Origin: Balamuthia mandrillaris
Taxonomy: Eukaryota; Discosea; Longamoebia; Balamuthiidae
Direction of reading: 5' to 3'
DNA: 59,887 nucleotides
NCBI GenBank assembly: GCA_031835245.1
Contig: JAVKOQ010000316.1
Coordinates: forward strand, 1-59,887
The notes beneath the pieces were generated by a model. It was not told the DNA's origin, did no database searches, and was given only the letters and a program-made list of their open reading frames with translations. Positions within the stretch are counted from its first letter, which is position 1. Each line of letters starts with the position of its first letter. This document shows positions 1 through 13,126 of this stretch, in pieces. A program made the translations under genes and the position numbers.

Positions 1-285
1 TAATTTTCGAAAAGGTGTTGGCTTCTGTTTATGTTGGGTCCGCCTGTGCTGAGCCCTTCAAACCGGTTCACGCTTGCTTGCGGACCCAAAAGGAGTGCCA
101 CCCACATTTATTTTTTCACAAAGAAATAACAATTAATTCTTGTTATGCGATTTACAAGCGAAATCTTTTTTTAACAATCCGTTCCTGCTGAAGAGATCAC
201 CCAAGGAGGTAGGCGAGGGAGGGTGAGGGAGAGAGAAAGCTTACTAGCAAGGTTTGATAAAATTTAAAAAAAAATTGAATCGGGT

Positions 286-1182
286 TTAAATCTTGGTAGA
301 CATGTACTGGTTATAGACCTGCATGTTGCGGCGCAGGATGTCTTCACAGGGTCCCATCACACGCACAAAGCGGTCGCGGTCCATCTTCACGCACTTACAA
401 TCGCCAACAGCAACCACAGTAGCAGCCCGTGGTCTGTTTGTCAACAAGGATATCTCTCCAAAGTAGGACGAAGAGTGTAGTCTTGCTATCTCTGCTGCCT
501 CCCCATTTTCCTGCTTCTGGAGGACCTTGACCTCTCCCTGCACGTCTTCCTTAGTGACTGCCAACGTTCTCTCTCCTGACACAACAAAAGAGCAACAAGA
601 GCGGTGTACATACCTCCACAATAATATAGAATGTGTCGCCCTCGGCACCTTGGTGTACAATAACCTCCCCATCCTTGAAGAGAGCAGGCTCCAGGGCATC
701 CGCTACTGTCAACCTTTCATACTTGGAGAGCGGCGCTGTTAGGCACACATGTGTCAGTATCATGCAACACCAAGCACAAAAGACTGAGGAGAACGCGTAC
801 CCAAAATGGGCACCTTCTCTAGGAAGCTCTCGTAGAGTTTTCGCTTTCGAATGGTAGCTCCCATCAAGATACGTCTGTAGGTCACACGACCAATTGCCCA
901 CAGTGTGCAGTCTGTTGTTGCCTATTATTTGTCATTGTTGGTATCACCATAACAAAGTTAAAAGAAAACAAAGGATGGCATACCTTGACGGTGGCAGCCC
1001 TTGCGGTTCCATATATCAAAGCGAGCTCTCCAAAGCTGCCATACTCGCCAACAACCATCACCTTCTCAGCTGGTTGGCCCTCCTTTTCCACCCAAACCTC
1101 GCACTGACCAGAATCCACCACATAAAAGTTGTCTCCAGCATCACCTACAATAATGAACATGTGAGACTTGCGCACAAAGGAA

Positions 1183-1216
<34 letters not shown>

Positions 1217-1795
1217 AAGGAGGGAGAGACCCTGTTTAATGATAATGTCACCGGCTTTGTGATGAACGACGAACATAGCGTCGAAAACTTCTTTGCGCTC
1301 CTCCTCTTCAAGGTGGGCAAAAAGAATGTTGTGGCGGAGGGCGCGCTCCAACCTCTGCTGTGTTTCAGGGTCTTTGGGCACGGCAGCTTCATAGGGCCGC
1401 TCTTCCAGCTCGTTAGTGTCGACGGGCTCGCTGCAGATGGCCATGCGGCGTCTGGGCGCGCTCCTCATTGACAAAAAGTGTGCGTCTTCCTCCTCGAGCT
1501 CGGGTGCAGCACCAGAAGCTCCACCGACGTCCATACCTGCTTCGTCCTCTTCCTCTTCTTCGCGTTGAAGAGAGGATTTGTTAAGTTTGTCTTTGCCCTT
1601 GTCCTCTTCAACGCCTTGTTGCTGGTGAGTGGTTTTCTTAAGCTCTTGCTCCAATTGCTCTTTGTTGTCTTGGAGGTACTGAACCAAGTAGTCCACAGCG
1701 TTGGCTGGTTTTTCAGCGTAGAGCTGAGAGGCCAGCGCCTCCAAGATCTTGTCCACGCCTGTTTCCTTCAAGTAATCTTTCTGCCCTTCCGCCAT
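286..1795 (-). CDS. pkaR: cAMP-dependent protein kinase regulatory subunit, type I-like
   Basis: Inhibits the PKA catalytic subunit until cAMP binds. Five exons: about 1795-1231, 1144-984, 930-790, 740-615 and 560-286. The N-terminus (residues about 13-42) looks like the RIIa dimerization/docking helix pair. After an acidic linker comes RRMAI near residues 116-120, with Ala at the phospho-acceptor position, so it is a pseudosubstrate as in type I subunits. Two cyclic-nucleotide domains follow, each with a phosphate-binding cassette ([16 protein letters not shown], then [16 protein letters not shown]). The C-terminus matches the family end. ATG 1795 is the first in frame and opens the docking domain. 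The first intron carries a (CT)n tract on the sense strand. The gene is divergent from the transporter at 2181. Identity is firm; individual splice sites are by eye. Confidence 0.93.
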
Positions 1796-2180
1796 TTCTT
1801 TCAAGGTTTCTTTTTATGTGTAGGAATGAATGTAAGCGAACCACAGACAACAGCGCTGTTTTGTTTTGCAACAGAAGAAAGACAAAGAACAACAACAAAG
1901 GCAGAAGGAGGGAGGAGGATGTACACTCTGCTATATATATATTTTTTAATTTTTTGCTGTTGGTTGGAAAAGCCCTCCCTTTCTTCTCTCTCTCTCTCTT
2001 GCGGCGTGCCCCCCTTTTGTTGGTGGCGTCCGCACGCAAAGAAGAAGGCACGCCAAAAATAGGGCTGAGCCGGGTCAGTTGCCAAGAAACCGTCTCATGG
2101 CAACAGGTTGTTAGGAGATGCCTCCTTGTCCATGACGACACGATTTGATATAAAAAAATAGGAAAAGAAAAAGGAAAACG
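1796..2180. promoter_or_regulatory. Divergent intergenic region between pkaR and the transporter
   Basis: About 385 bp between two outward-facing start codons, so it should hold both promoters. It contains an AT run (tatatatatatttttt near 1934-1950) and a pyrimidine tract near 1978-2000. I see no RNA gene or repeat here and could not identify a specific factor site. Confidence 0.4.
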
Positions 2181-2804
2181 ATGGCAGAAGAACGAGAGAG
2201 AGAACAATCCGCTGGGAAGCCCATCCTTGCCGTTGGTCCCTCCGATGCTCCTCGACTACGACTACGCTGGATTTTAGGGGTTGGGCTTATGGTCGGGGTG
2301 GTGTTCATTTGGGTGAGCTCTAGCGAGTTAATGCAGTTTATCTTTAAGGACAACCACTTTGGACATCCCTTCTTCCTGACCTACTTTTCCACTTCTCTTT
2401 TCTCGATCTACTTGTTGGACTACATTCGCGACCTCAAGTGAGTAGTTTCACTGGAACAATCGTGTCTCGCTGTCATTTACACCCTTTTTCCTGTAATGAA
2501 CCATCCACAGATGTTTTCGAAAGAAAGCTGGCTCTGAAGGTGGTGAGGCAAAAGATAAAATGCAGGCTGGTCACCGCTACACAAACCTTCAAGACGAAGA
2601 GGAGGCACTGAGCATCAACACCACCGCTTCCACAATCACCGTCGCACCGTTCAGCTCGCGAGAACTTGCCAAGATAGCGCTAGTCTTCTGCCTCGTTTGG
2701 TTTATTGCCAATTACAGCTACAATGCTAGCCTTACCCTAACCTCTGTTTCTTCCAACACCGTTCTCAGCTCCACTTCAAGCACGTTTGATCTTTCCTGCT
2801 GCCT

Positions 2805-2847
<43 letters not shown>

Positions 2848-3736
2848 TCTCTCCCTCTCTTATGATTGTTCTGCAATCTTCACGTAACAGGTCTTGGTAC
2901 TCTCATCCTTAGCGTGATGTTCAGAGTGGACACCTTTTCCCTGCCCAAGTTGCTGGCTGTGTTGCTTACGTTAGTCATCCCTTTCCTCGTTACAATCGTA
3001 CATTTGCTTTGCACTCATCCATGAAGTGCAATGCAGCTTGGGCGGAGTGGCGATGGTCAGCTTTAGTGATGCTAAAGACGACCAGAAAGACCGCTTATGG
3101 GGAGACTTGCTCAGCCTGCTTAGTGCTATGTTCTACGCCCTCTATGCTACCCTCCTCAAAAAGATGATTCCTGACGAGTCCAGACTGAACGCATGTCGTT
3201 TCTTTGGTATATATACCTACCCTTTGCTGCTTCCTTCTTCTCTGCACCATAACAAACATATCTTGGAAATGAAAACAAAACCACACAAAACAAAAACAGG
3301 GATGGTGGGTACATTCAACTTTGTAATGCTATGGCCAGTCATTATAGTGCTACACTACACCGGAGTGGAAGAGTTTAGCGTGCCAGAGTGGAAGGTGTGG
3401 CTCTACCTGTTGGCCAACGGCTTGATAGGGACAGTACTCTCCGACTTCTTGTGGTTGTGGGCCATACTGCTGACTAGCCCACTGGTGGGGACCGTAGGCC
3501 TTAGCCTTTCCATACCCATCGCTATGGCCGCTGACATTGTGCTCAAGAAGGACACACGGTTCACGTTCATGTTTCTGGGAGGGTCGCTGTTGGTGGTCGC
3601 TGGTTTCCTTCTCGTCAATCTGGCTCCCGTTGTCTCCTCCCGTTTGAATGGCGTGCTTGCTCGTTGGCGGAGGCCGCGCCCAAGCCCTTCCATTGCCGGC
3701 CCTGAGGGCGAAGACGTCGTCGGGCTTATTCTATAA
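2181..3736 (+). CDS. SLC35F-like (EamA/DMT superfamily) membrane transporter
   Basis: Predicted ten-helix transporter of the drug/metabolite superfamily, closest in pattern to SLC35F5-type proteins; the substrate is unknown. Exon 1 (2181-2440) has a charged cytosolic start and TM1 (WILGVGLMVGVVFIWVSSSE). Exon 2 carries TM3 and the family signature SYNASLTLTSVSSNTVLSS. Later exons (about 2892-2968, 3026-3209, 3300-3736) supply DRLWGDLLSLLSAMFYALYA and the last helices, with a proline/arginine-rich tail. The intron after exon 2 is a pure (CT)n run at about 2811-2860, and its exact donor is uncertain. It is transcribed divergently from pkaR and in tandem with the TPI gene. Confidence 0.85.
2811..2860 (+). 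repeat. Intronic (CT)n microsatellite
   Basis: About 50 bp of near-perfect CT dinucleotides inside an intron of the SLC35F-like gene, CT on the sense strand, followed by a normal acceptor (acgtaacag). Confidence 0.95.
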
Positions 3737-3965
3737 TACACAAATGAACGAAGCCTGCTTTATTTTTCGAGACGACATGGAGGGAGGGCACGTGCTGCAC
3801 GAAGAGCCTATTCCCCCTCATGCACCAACCACCAACACCTGCCACACACACACACACACACGCACACCCCCAAACCCCTCTGAGGCACCCCTGGACACCC
3901 AACTAGAAGCCAGGAGGAGGAGGAGGAGGAGGAGGAGGAGGATCAGTCAGTTAGTTGTGTACACA
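3737..3965. other. Intergenic spacer with (CA)n and (AGG)n
   Basis: Short tandem-gene spacer upstream of TPI. It holds a CACACA run near 3842-3862 and an AGG trinucleotide run near 3912-3942. No gene is visible. Confidence 0.6.
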
Positions 3966-5208
<1,243 letters not shown>

Positions 5209-5296
5209 AGGGTGTGCATATAACAGCCAAACAAAAAAGTCCAACCAACCACACTATTCTGTTTCTAGAAAAGAATAGCAGGGTGACAACAAAAGT

Positions 5297-6525
5297 TCAT
5301 CTCCTCTTCCGGCCACCAAACTGCTTTCTCTGCCCTTTACCCTTTCCTCTTCGCTTCCTGGCTTTCTCTCTGACGGAGAGCTTGCGCTTGTCCTGGATGG
5401 CTTTTTTCTGGCGAGCCATCATGAAAGGCTGGTTCTTCTCCTTTTCCTTGTTGGTAGTACCGCCTGCGCCGGTCTTGATGGGCCTGCCGAACTTTTCTCG
5501 CCCCTCTCTGCCCTCTAGCACCATCGCCATTCGCTCTTCCTTGGCCATCCTTTGCCGCTTTCGATACCCTTCGATGCGACCGGGGTCCACCAGCGTTCCT
5601 ATTCCAGTTTCTGGTCCGCCATCATCCTCTTCGCTCTCTTCACTCTCTTCTTCCTGTACCTTTCTTCTCTTCCTGTTGATGTGGCTTGCCCGTTCGCTAT
5701 TTTCCTCTGTTGAGGCTACGTTCGCTCCCTCTTCTTCTTCCTCCTCCTCCCCCTCCCCCTCTTCTCCTTCCTCTTCTTCGTCTTCGTCTTCGTCTTCCTC
5801 TTCCTCTTCCTCGCCTTCTCCGCCAGAAGATTGCCCACCTGTCGCAAGAGAGATAGGCACTCCTCCCTTTTTCTCATCAATGAACCAGCTTATAGGTTCT
5901 TCATTGGTGCCCTTTGCACGCTCTGTTTCTCCATCATTACTCTGTCCCAAAAGCTCCATTTGAACGGGACGGAGCTCTCCGTATTCTTTAGGAACAATAG
6001 TGAGGTCCGCAAACTTGCCCTACGGACACAATAGACGCAATGTTAATGAGATAACTAACAATGTTCAAAGAAAGAAGGTTACCCGGTCTTTTTTGTGCAG
6101 CAACATTGGATTCACGTTTCGATACAGGGTTATGAGAGAGCGTGCTGCCATCATTACTCCCTTATCATGTGACTTTTTGAACACGGTCAATTCTCTCAGC
6201 ATCTGTTTTGTCATTGCACATGGCTGTCGTGCACATATTTCTCGTATCGTGTTTATACTACAGAGAGAGGAGAGAGAGGGAGAGGGGGGGGGGAGAGAGA
6301 GAGGACATAAGAATTGAAGCTACACGAAAAAAAAGGGTAACAAACCCTATGGCTATCACTTCAGGTGCACAGTGCTCACTTGCAAAGTTGTTGGTAAGAG
6401 TATTGAGGAGAGGTTCCAGCGCGTCTGGTGGGATCAAGTCATGGCAGGACTGAGCAGCGATAGCTAGAATCAAGGTTATATCTTAAGGAAGACGTATTGT
6501 GTTAGCCTCCAATAGAAATATTGAT

Positions 6526-6564
<39 letters not shown>

Positions 6565-6839
6565 AACTAGAGCATACGTTCTTGGTGGGGCTTCACATAT
6601 TTCAAAACATGAGAGTAAAAGTTGAGGACCATGAGCTTGTGAGATGACATGAGACGAGAGATGAGGTTCATCATCATTATTTTGACTTCAAACTTGTCGT
6701 TGGAGTGCTTCAGGCAACCCAGCAGTTTCTCAGTGTAGCCTTGTGGGTTGTTCACCAACTCAAGAGCGGGAAAATTGGGTTGCACTTCCCGTTCTGCGTT
6801 GGTTTGTTTTCTGGCCTAAATATTGAAACAAAGTGTACT

Positions 6840-6876
<37 letters not shown>

Positions 6877-7931
6877 GACGTAAGGAATGGAGGCCCGACC
6901 TTTTTGAGGGCTTTCTCAAGACGGCGCTTTCGCTTCTTGGTTTTGCCAGCACGAGTGCTATACTTTTCCCTAGCCTCCTTCTCCGTCAGGGTTTCCTTGG
7001 CAGCAGCATCCTCGTCCTCGTCATCGGGTGCGTCTACCGTCAAGAAGAATTTGAGGGCGCAGGTCTTGATTTTGGCGTTCGGAGAGAAGACAGCCTCACT
7101 GATCACGTTTACCGTTTTACTGTCGTTCCTGTTGGTGCGATTGTTTAGCGAAAGTCAACAGAAGAAGAAGAAGAAGAAGAAGAAGAAGAAGAAGAAGAAG
7201 AAGAAGAAGAACAAGAAGAAGAAGAAGAAGAAGAAGAAGAAGAAAAGAACAAGAACAAGAAGAACAAGAACAAGAACAAGAAGAAGATGGTGTAAGAAGA
7301 AGAAGAAGAAGAAGAAAGTTAGAGGAATGCTAGGATTCCTCTAACTGCAGTAGAGAAGGAGAGATGGTAAACAAGGCAACCAACCAAATACGTTTACGGT
7401 ACAGTTCGATCATGACATCAACTGACTTTTTGGCAGCAACTTCATTGGTATCGGCAAGCATGGTGTACATGAAGTTCTGGAGGGTGGATTCACCTTGTGG
7501 TTCTTTTGTTTCTGGTTGAGGTTCTTGATGTCGCTAACAATGTGAGTGTAGAGTAGGGAACGCAAGGCCTTGTCGTGGCACCGGAACAACATGAAGAATA
7601 GGCGCAACAAGCTTGTCGGTGGCAACAAGTCCTTGTTGCGCATGAGGATGAGGGCCTTGACCAGAGCTCTCCGCAGTTCCGGGTCCAGCACGGAATAGTT
7701 GTTCTCGAGGAGCTCCATCAGTTGGTTGGGGAACTCGGCCAATTGTTGCGGATAACAGGCGGCAACCTGACTGAGGTAGTTGATGAGGGCAGCAAAAGCC
7801 TCTGGGTCTTTGGAGGGTTTCAGCTTGAAGATCTCCATTTCCGTTTGGTAGTGGCGGTACTGTAACAGAAACTCATCGCGATAGGAGTCTGGATCCCGTT
7901 TGCAGAGGTTCTGCAACTGAATGAGGTCCAT
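5297..7931 (-). CDS. SDA1: SDA1 homologue, 60S ribosome biogenesis factor, with an apparent one-base frameshift
   Basis: Nucleolar HEAT-like protein needed for 60S maturation and export. Exon 1 (7931 down to about 7398) gives the N-terminal block ([56 protein letters not shown]). Later exons give [31 protein letters not shown] and the basic C-terminal motif [17 protein letters not shown]. An acidic Glu/Asp tract is encoded near 5740-5815. In exon 1 the family block LQNFMYTML is out of frame with what precedes it by one base near 7481-7488, within a GGG run. This may be an assembly error or a true break. Introns hold (CT)n and (TTC)n on the sense strand. Another 5' exon cannot be excluded. Confidence 0.88.
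6529..6562 (-). repeat. Intronic (CT)n microsatellite (GA on + strand)
   Basis: Perfect GA run on the plus strand, CT on the sense strand of the SDA1 gene. A second similar run is at about 6845-6872 in the next intron. Confidence 0.95.
7161..7319 (-). repeat. Intronic (TTC)n/(TTCTTG)n array in SDA1
   Basis: About 160 bp of GAA and AAC/AAG units on the plus strand, that is TTC/TTG on the sense strand, inside one SDA1 intron (about 7396-7130). The intron still has a clear donor and a CAACAG acceptor, so the array appears tolerated. Confidence 0.95.
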
Positions 7932-8516
7932 TGGCGTGAAGGCGCTCCAAAAAAAAAAAAAAAAAACAGGTGAGGGTAACAGTGACCAAAAGGTGGCCTC
8001 CCTTTAGTAAGCGCGGAATAAAGAACCCTAGCCAAGTTTCCGTAGCAAGGAGGGAAGTGGTGGCTGCTTCCTTTTCCTTCTTCTTTCCTTTTCCTTCTTT
8101 CTTCCGACCTTAAATTAGTGCTTTCTTCTTCTTTCATTGGTCCAGCCGGAAAAACGTGATGCCTGGCCTCGAACCCTAACCTTGATATCTAACATCCATT
8201 CTCTATGGCCACCTCAGTTTACCTTTTCCTGACAGGGCTGAGCTGGTGCCCCTTGCCTCGGCTATCCCCCCTGCCCTGAAAACTCTCGTTGTTGGTTGTT
8301 GTGGAACACTACTACTGTTGAAGTTGAATTAGGGGGGGAGGGGGAGGTTTGGCTTTTCCCTATCACACCCATCCTTTCAAATAAGGGGTAAGCGGAGCGG
8401 CAAACAGACTCTAACTTTTTTTGCGGCGTCGCTGCAAGCAGAGGTTATCCCTTGGCGGGCCCCGGTTTTTGCCGCAGAGAGGGACGAGATCTGAGACTGC
8501 TTGGTGATAGCAGGCT
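7932..8516. promoter_or_regulatory. Divergent intergenic region SDA1 / BAR-RhoGAP
   Basis: About 585 bp between outward-facing start codons. It has a poly-A run at about 7950-7967, a G-rich run near 8332-8347, and CCTCGAACCCTAACC near 8165-8180, which on the minus strand resembles a pol III B box but without foldable tRNA arms. No coding signal was found. Confidence 0.4.
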
Positions 8517-11500
8517 ATGAAGCGGATCTTGTTGGCCAGGCTGAAGGCACTAGAGAAGCTTGGCAAGTCAGAGGTCACTGAGGATCCGGAAGCCCTACGA
8601 TACCAGTTTCTGGTACATGCCATATCGTCCACAGAATTGGTAATAGGGCCTGCTGACGACTCTTTTTATTGCGACCGTAGAGAAACTACGAGAACAAGCA
8701 TGGGTTGTCCGACGTGGTGAAACGGTTGGAAAAATATCACAAAGACAGCGAGACCGTCGTGGAAGATTCCAGGGCGGTCTCTTCTGCTTTGCTCGAGTAT
8801 GCTCAAGTCCTTACTGCTGGCAAAACATCCCTGGGTACCTTCCTTTATTCTTTTAACTACTCTGTTCGTTCTCCCAACTCTGCATCTTCCTATGGCTTTC
8901 TCAGGAACGGTAATAGAAAGGTTGGTGGAGCTTCAATCGAGCGTTCAGGGCATACAGAACTCTTTGGTAAGACTCCCTGGTTATCCCACTTTTAATACAT
9001 AAAGACAACAACCAACCCTTGTTCTGCCAACACAGAACCAGGAAATGAAAGAAACCATTGTCTGCATGGAGACTCTCTTGCGGTCGGAAGTCCACGAAGC
9101 CATGGTTTGTTACATTCTCTTTCGTCGCACCCTTAGAGGAGAATAAGGATAATGAAAAAAAAAAAAAGAAAAGCAAAGAAACAAGAAGAGAAGCAAAATG
9201 AAGGTATTTTGCCTTCCACGCTGATCGTACAACAATGGTTGTGATAACCTAGGGGTGGAAGGCGAAGCACGAAAGAGCACGGTTACGATATGACGCAGCA
9301 CAAGCCAAGCATAAGAGCGCGACAGAGAGGGCCAAGAAAACAGGAACCCAAAAGGGTGTTGCAGAGGCGGAGAAGGAGTTGTTCGATTGCAGGAAGGAAT
9401 ATGAGCTCTTGGGCAAAGAAACGCTTTGTGCACTGCTGGTCATCAATAAGAAAGTGGAATGGGCTTTATTGCAACGGGTGCGCTGTTTCCATTCCAAAGA
9501 AGATTATTTTTGCGTTTTGCATCCGTGTCGCTAATGCGTTCCTGTTGCTTGCCGCAGCTGTGCGGCCTCATGGAAGCCTACGACTCGTTTTTTAGCAAGG
9601 GTTCTAGCTTTACGGCAGCTCTAAAGCAACAGTTCTCCTCATGGAGAGAGGCCGTGAGCCAGGTTTGTATTACGCCTCTGGTCTTCTTCGTTTGTGTTAC
9701 GCCGAGTCAAACGTGCTTTCCTCCAAAACAAAACCATACAAACAGGGCAAACAAGAGTGGGAGGACTTAAAAACTAAACAAGAGAATGTTATAGCGAGGA
9801 CTATTGATCTTTCTGACCTGAGTGAACTTGCCAGCTACAAAAAGGTTTGTCCTCCCCGATGTGTCTGGCATTGCGAATGGTTTTAACCCTGTCCTTTTTT
9901 GTTGGCCCTTCTTCCATCTTCTTCCCGTGTTTCTTTGCACCTTTTTTGTTGATGTAAGAAGACCCAGAAACATTTTTTTGGAGTACCATTAAACGATTTG
10001 TGGAAAAGAGACGGCGGCGTGCCACCGCTTATCAAAGCAGCAATAGACCATCTACACAACGTAAACGGTATGATATCTTTGCTAGGCAAAAATATCCTCA
10101 TACTGACCACAGCACAGCGATTAAGACGGAAGGTGTGTTTAGGATATCTGGTAACATCAGGACTCTTGAATGGTTAAAAGCTCGGGCGGACAGCGGTTAG
10201 AACTGCTCTTCTTCAACTGCCTACACACTTTCTTGTTTGTTTGTTTGGCTGCAGTTTTGACTCACTTATTCTGTCTATGACAAACGCCACTGCCTCTGCT
10301 GCAACTGCTAGGCGAGCACGTGGACTTTAACACAGTGGACGATGTAAACTGTGTGACGGGCTTCATAAAGCGATGGTTGCGGGAATTACCAGAGCCAATC
10401 ATGACATTTGCTCTATACAATTCCTTTTTAGAGCTTGGGCGTATGCCATTTCTTTGCTCTATTATTTTTTTTTTGAATGGAGAATGTGCTGTTGACCTTG
10501 CGAACTGGTAAAAACAATGATCAGGGCGGCCACAACTCGAGTCCAGCATATTTATACAAGAGACGAAACGTTTGATATCTCAACTGCCGCACTGTAATTA
10601 CGCAATCTTAGAATTAGTGCTAAAACTGTGCATGGATATCCTTGCCCACAGTCAACAAAACAAGATGACGGCTGCTGCACTTGCAACCGTTTTAGGTCCT
10701 AATTTACTGTTCATAGAGAATCCCAACCCAATGACCATGATGGAAGATATGCAAGCTGCTAACGTTGTGGTGGAGAGAATGATATGCTACTACCTTGAGA
10801 TCTTTGAGGGAAAGCCTAGCGAGCCAACCTCCTGCCTTGACCGGCATCAGTTTGATGTTGCCGCTTCCAGAGCAGAACAAACAAAAGCAGCTTCCATCGC
10901 TGCGGAGCTGATGGAACAGTTTAACGCGAAAAAAATGGGTGAGATACGTCTGCCTTCCGACACTCTCTGGAACTTACGTAATGCGTTTTATTGACGTGGT
11001 TAAAAACAAACAAAAACAAGGTTATCCTGCGAAAGCCAAACGGCCAGGTGATCATTCAACTGAAGCTAAGAGAAAGACAGTGGGCGTGGCGTGGGGCACA
11101 AATCAGGTCATCACGTTCCCCTCCCTTGCAACCAGCTCAGAGCAACAACCCAGCGGCTTAGCCCAGCCAGCTCGCATTGGCGAGGGCGACATTAGAGACA
11201 AGCGGCAGTCAGCTCCACCTGGTATCTTCCAACAGGTTGAACCATCGCCATCTCCTAGATCTGTAGTCGTAAAGGAGGCCTCCTCTGCGGCTAGCTCTTC
11301 CACTTCCTCTGTCACAACCACTGGCCCTACTACCCTCGCTTCCACTCCTCCCCCTACTACGACCGTCTGGAAGGTTTACGTTCCGCAAGAAAAAGAGAAC
11401 AGGGAGCGTGCCCAACCAACAGATATCAGCTCCACCTCGCCCACACCAGCTGCGGCATCAGCCACCTTCCCAACATATCTCCTTCATAGCCTCCAACAAG

Positions 11501-12989
11501 AAGGCCTCCCCCCTAACGAGGACCCGGTTGCTACAGAGGTTGTAGGAACACTGCCCAACTCATCTTCTCTATCGCAGCAACCTGGTGGAACATATTCCTT
11601 GCTCCTCTCACCGACAATATCAACAAAAAACTTATTAAGTCGTTGTTTGAAGGAGGAGGAAGCTCGTGATGCTGCCAGCAAAGCGGGAGACAAGGGGCAA
11701 GGTCACATTGTCAGAACATTGGCTACCGCGCTTATGGAGTTTACGGTGGCCGTGAAAAACGCTCAAGATGCCTCCTCCTCCGCAACGCTGAGTTCTGTCC
11801 AGGTGGAGAGGTTAAGCTCCTCCCTCAAAGGTGTGGCCTTTGGCATTAAACAGCTGTTTGGGGAACTGAAGCAAGGACTGAAGATAAACCCAGAAGCTAA
11901 AGCTAAAACTCTGGCTCATTCCCAAATGTTGCAACGGAACGCCAAGACCCTCATTTTGGCAGCTAAGCAACTTGGCTCCATGGATGCTTCTTCTCTCTCA
12001 ACGGAAGGACCACCTATAATCACTTCCATTGCTGGTGCTACCTTCGCCCTGGTGTACGCGCTGAGCGGCCTCTTTGCTATTCTCGACCATAACAGCCTTC
12101 CGTCCATGGAAGACCTCATTCCCTTGATCCAAACCTGCACTCAACACATCGCCAAGATATTGCATATAGCGCTGGGTGCATCTGACGAGAAACTTGATGA
12201 GCAAGCTCGCTTTGCGCTTATCTCTATCGAGCACGTACGTACCATGTTTCGCACACTCTACATTCCCCTCCTTACCCTGCTTCTCCACAGCTCTCACAAG
12301 TAGTGAGCATCAAGGCTGCAGAGATCGTGAACCCGGATGTGCAAGACAAGTTGCTGGATAGCTGCGAACAAGTGCACAAGAGACTCAACCAGCTGCTGCA
12401 GAACGCCAGGACTCACATGTCCCATCGCGAGCGAAGATCAGCGCAGACACAGGGCATATCTGATACGGCAACAACGACCACGGAGGCTCAGTTGAGAGAT
12501 ATGTTGCGGGGAATTGCGGCGGAGCTTTTGCAGCTGACAAACCTGCTGAGCTCAGATCAAACCATGGTGACTCTTACTCCAGAGAATGAGGAAAAGTTAA
12601 TGAGAACGGCATGCCTCCAGGTGGAAGAAGTGGTGGCAGATCTGTTCGAGGACAGCAGCATGACGCCGTTCGAGCAGTTGATGGTGGAGCAGCTAAAAGG
12701 GCTGCTAGAGAGCATGCAGGAGGTACAACACCTTCTGTCCAAGCAAGATTCGCCAGCTCCTCAACACCCTAATTTGCACATGCACATACAACGCATGTTG
12801 CAGCTGCTCACGCACATTACCGCTATCAAGAATGCTGTCATCCAACACTGCCCTGACCCAGAGCTGGTCAGCCAAATTCAGCTCCACAGCAAGGCCGCCC
12901 ACCATTACCTCCACATAATGTGCCTTGACGTTTCAGCCCTGCTGCTGCGGCAAGAACCCACCACAGCCACATCAACGCGAATCGGGTAA
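8517..12989 (+). CDS. BAR-RhoGAP protein with helical C-terminal region, 3' end altered by a MULE
   Basis: Rho-family GTPase-activating protein with a membrane-curvature domain. About ten exons. Exons at 8517-9690 encode a BAR-type helical region (KHGLSDVVKRLEKYHKDSE; YDAAQAKHKSATERAKK; VEWALLQR). The RhoGAP domain follows, about 9960-10790: FGVPLNDLW, the arginine finger in TEGVFRISG, KRWLRELPEPIM, and AAALATVLGPNLL. Then come a Ser/Thr/Pro-rich linker and about 450 residues of amphipathic helices recalling talin/vinculin-type bundles (weak resemblance only). The final intron is about 12233-12291. The frame runs straight into the transposon at 12977, and the last codons (Arg-Ile-Gly-stop) come from the element. 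The native C-terminus is therefore probably missing or changed. ATG 8517 opens the BAR region. Confidence 0.85.
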
Positions 12990-13063
12990 ACGTCCCACCC
13001 CACAACGCTAAAAGTCCCACCCCTTCGGTAAACGTCCCACCCCTCAGGTAATTTACCCACCCT
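12977..13063. repeat. MULE copy 1 left terminal repeat, four phased 17-bp motifs
   Basis: Contains GGTAAACGTCCCACCCC and variants starting at 12985, 13007, 13027 and 13047, i.e. 20-22 bp apart, about two helical turns. The last unit (GGTAATTTACCCACCC) is the most diverged. Such iterated sites in a terminus fit a transposase-binding array. Confidence 0.85.
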
Positions 13064-13126
13064 AATATGTATTTATAACAACCTATTATTTTTGTGCTAT
13101 TTTGCCACCAAAGCGTGCGCTGGCCA

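Noticed and set aside
1-285. A gene or RNA at the left edge
   Set aside because: I see no frame, RNA fold or repeat I can support; the part near 200-285 is probably the 3' UTR of pkaR.
3912-3942. (AGG)n run as a coding Arg/Gly tract
   Set aside because: Lies in the spacer between the transporter stop and TPI start with no exon context.
7478-7500. A 17-nt GT...AG intron in SDA1 to explain the frame break
   Set aside because: Too short for spliceosomal removal and would delete residues conserved in the family; a one-base error fits better.
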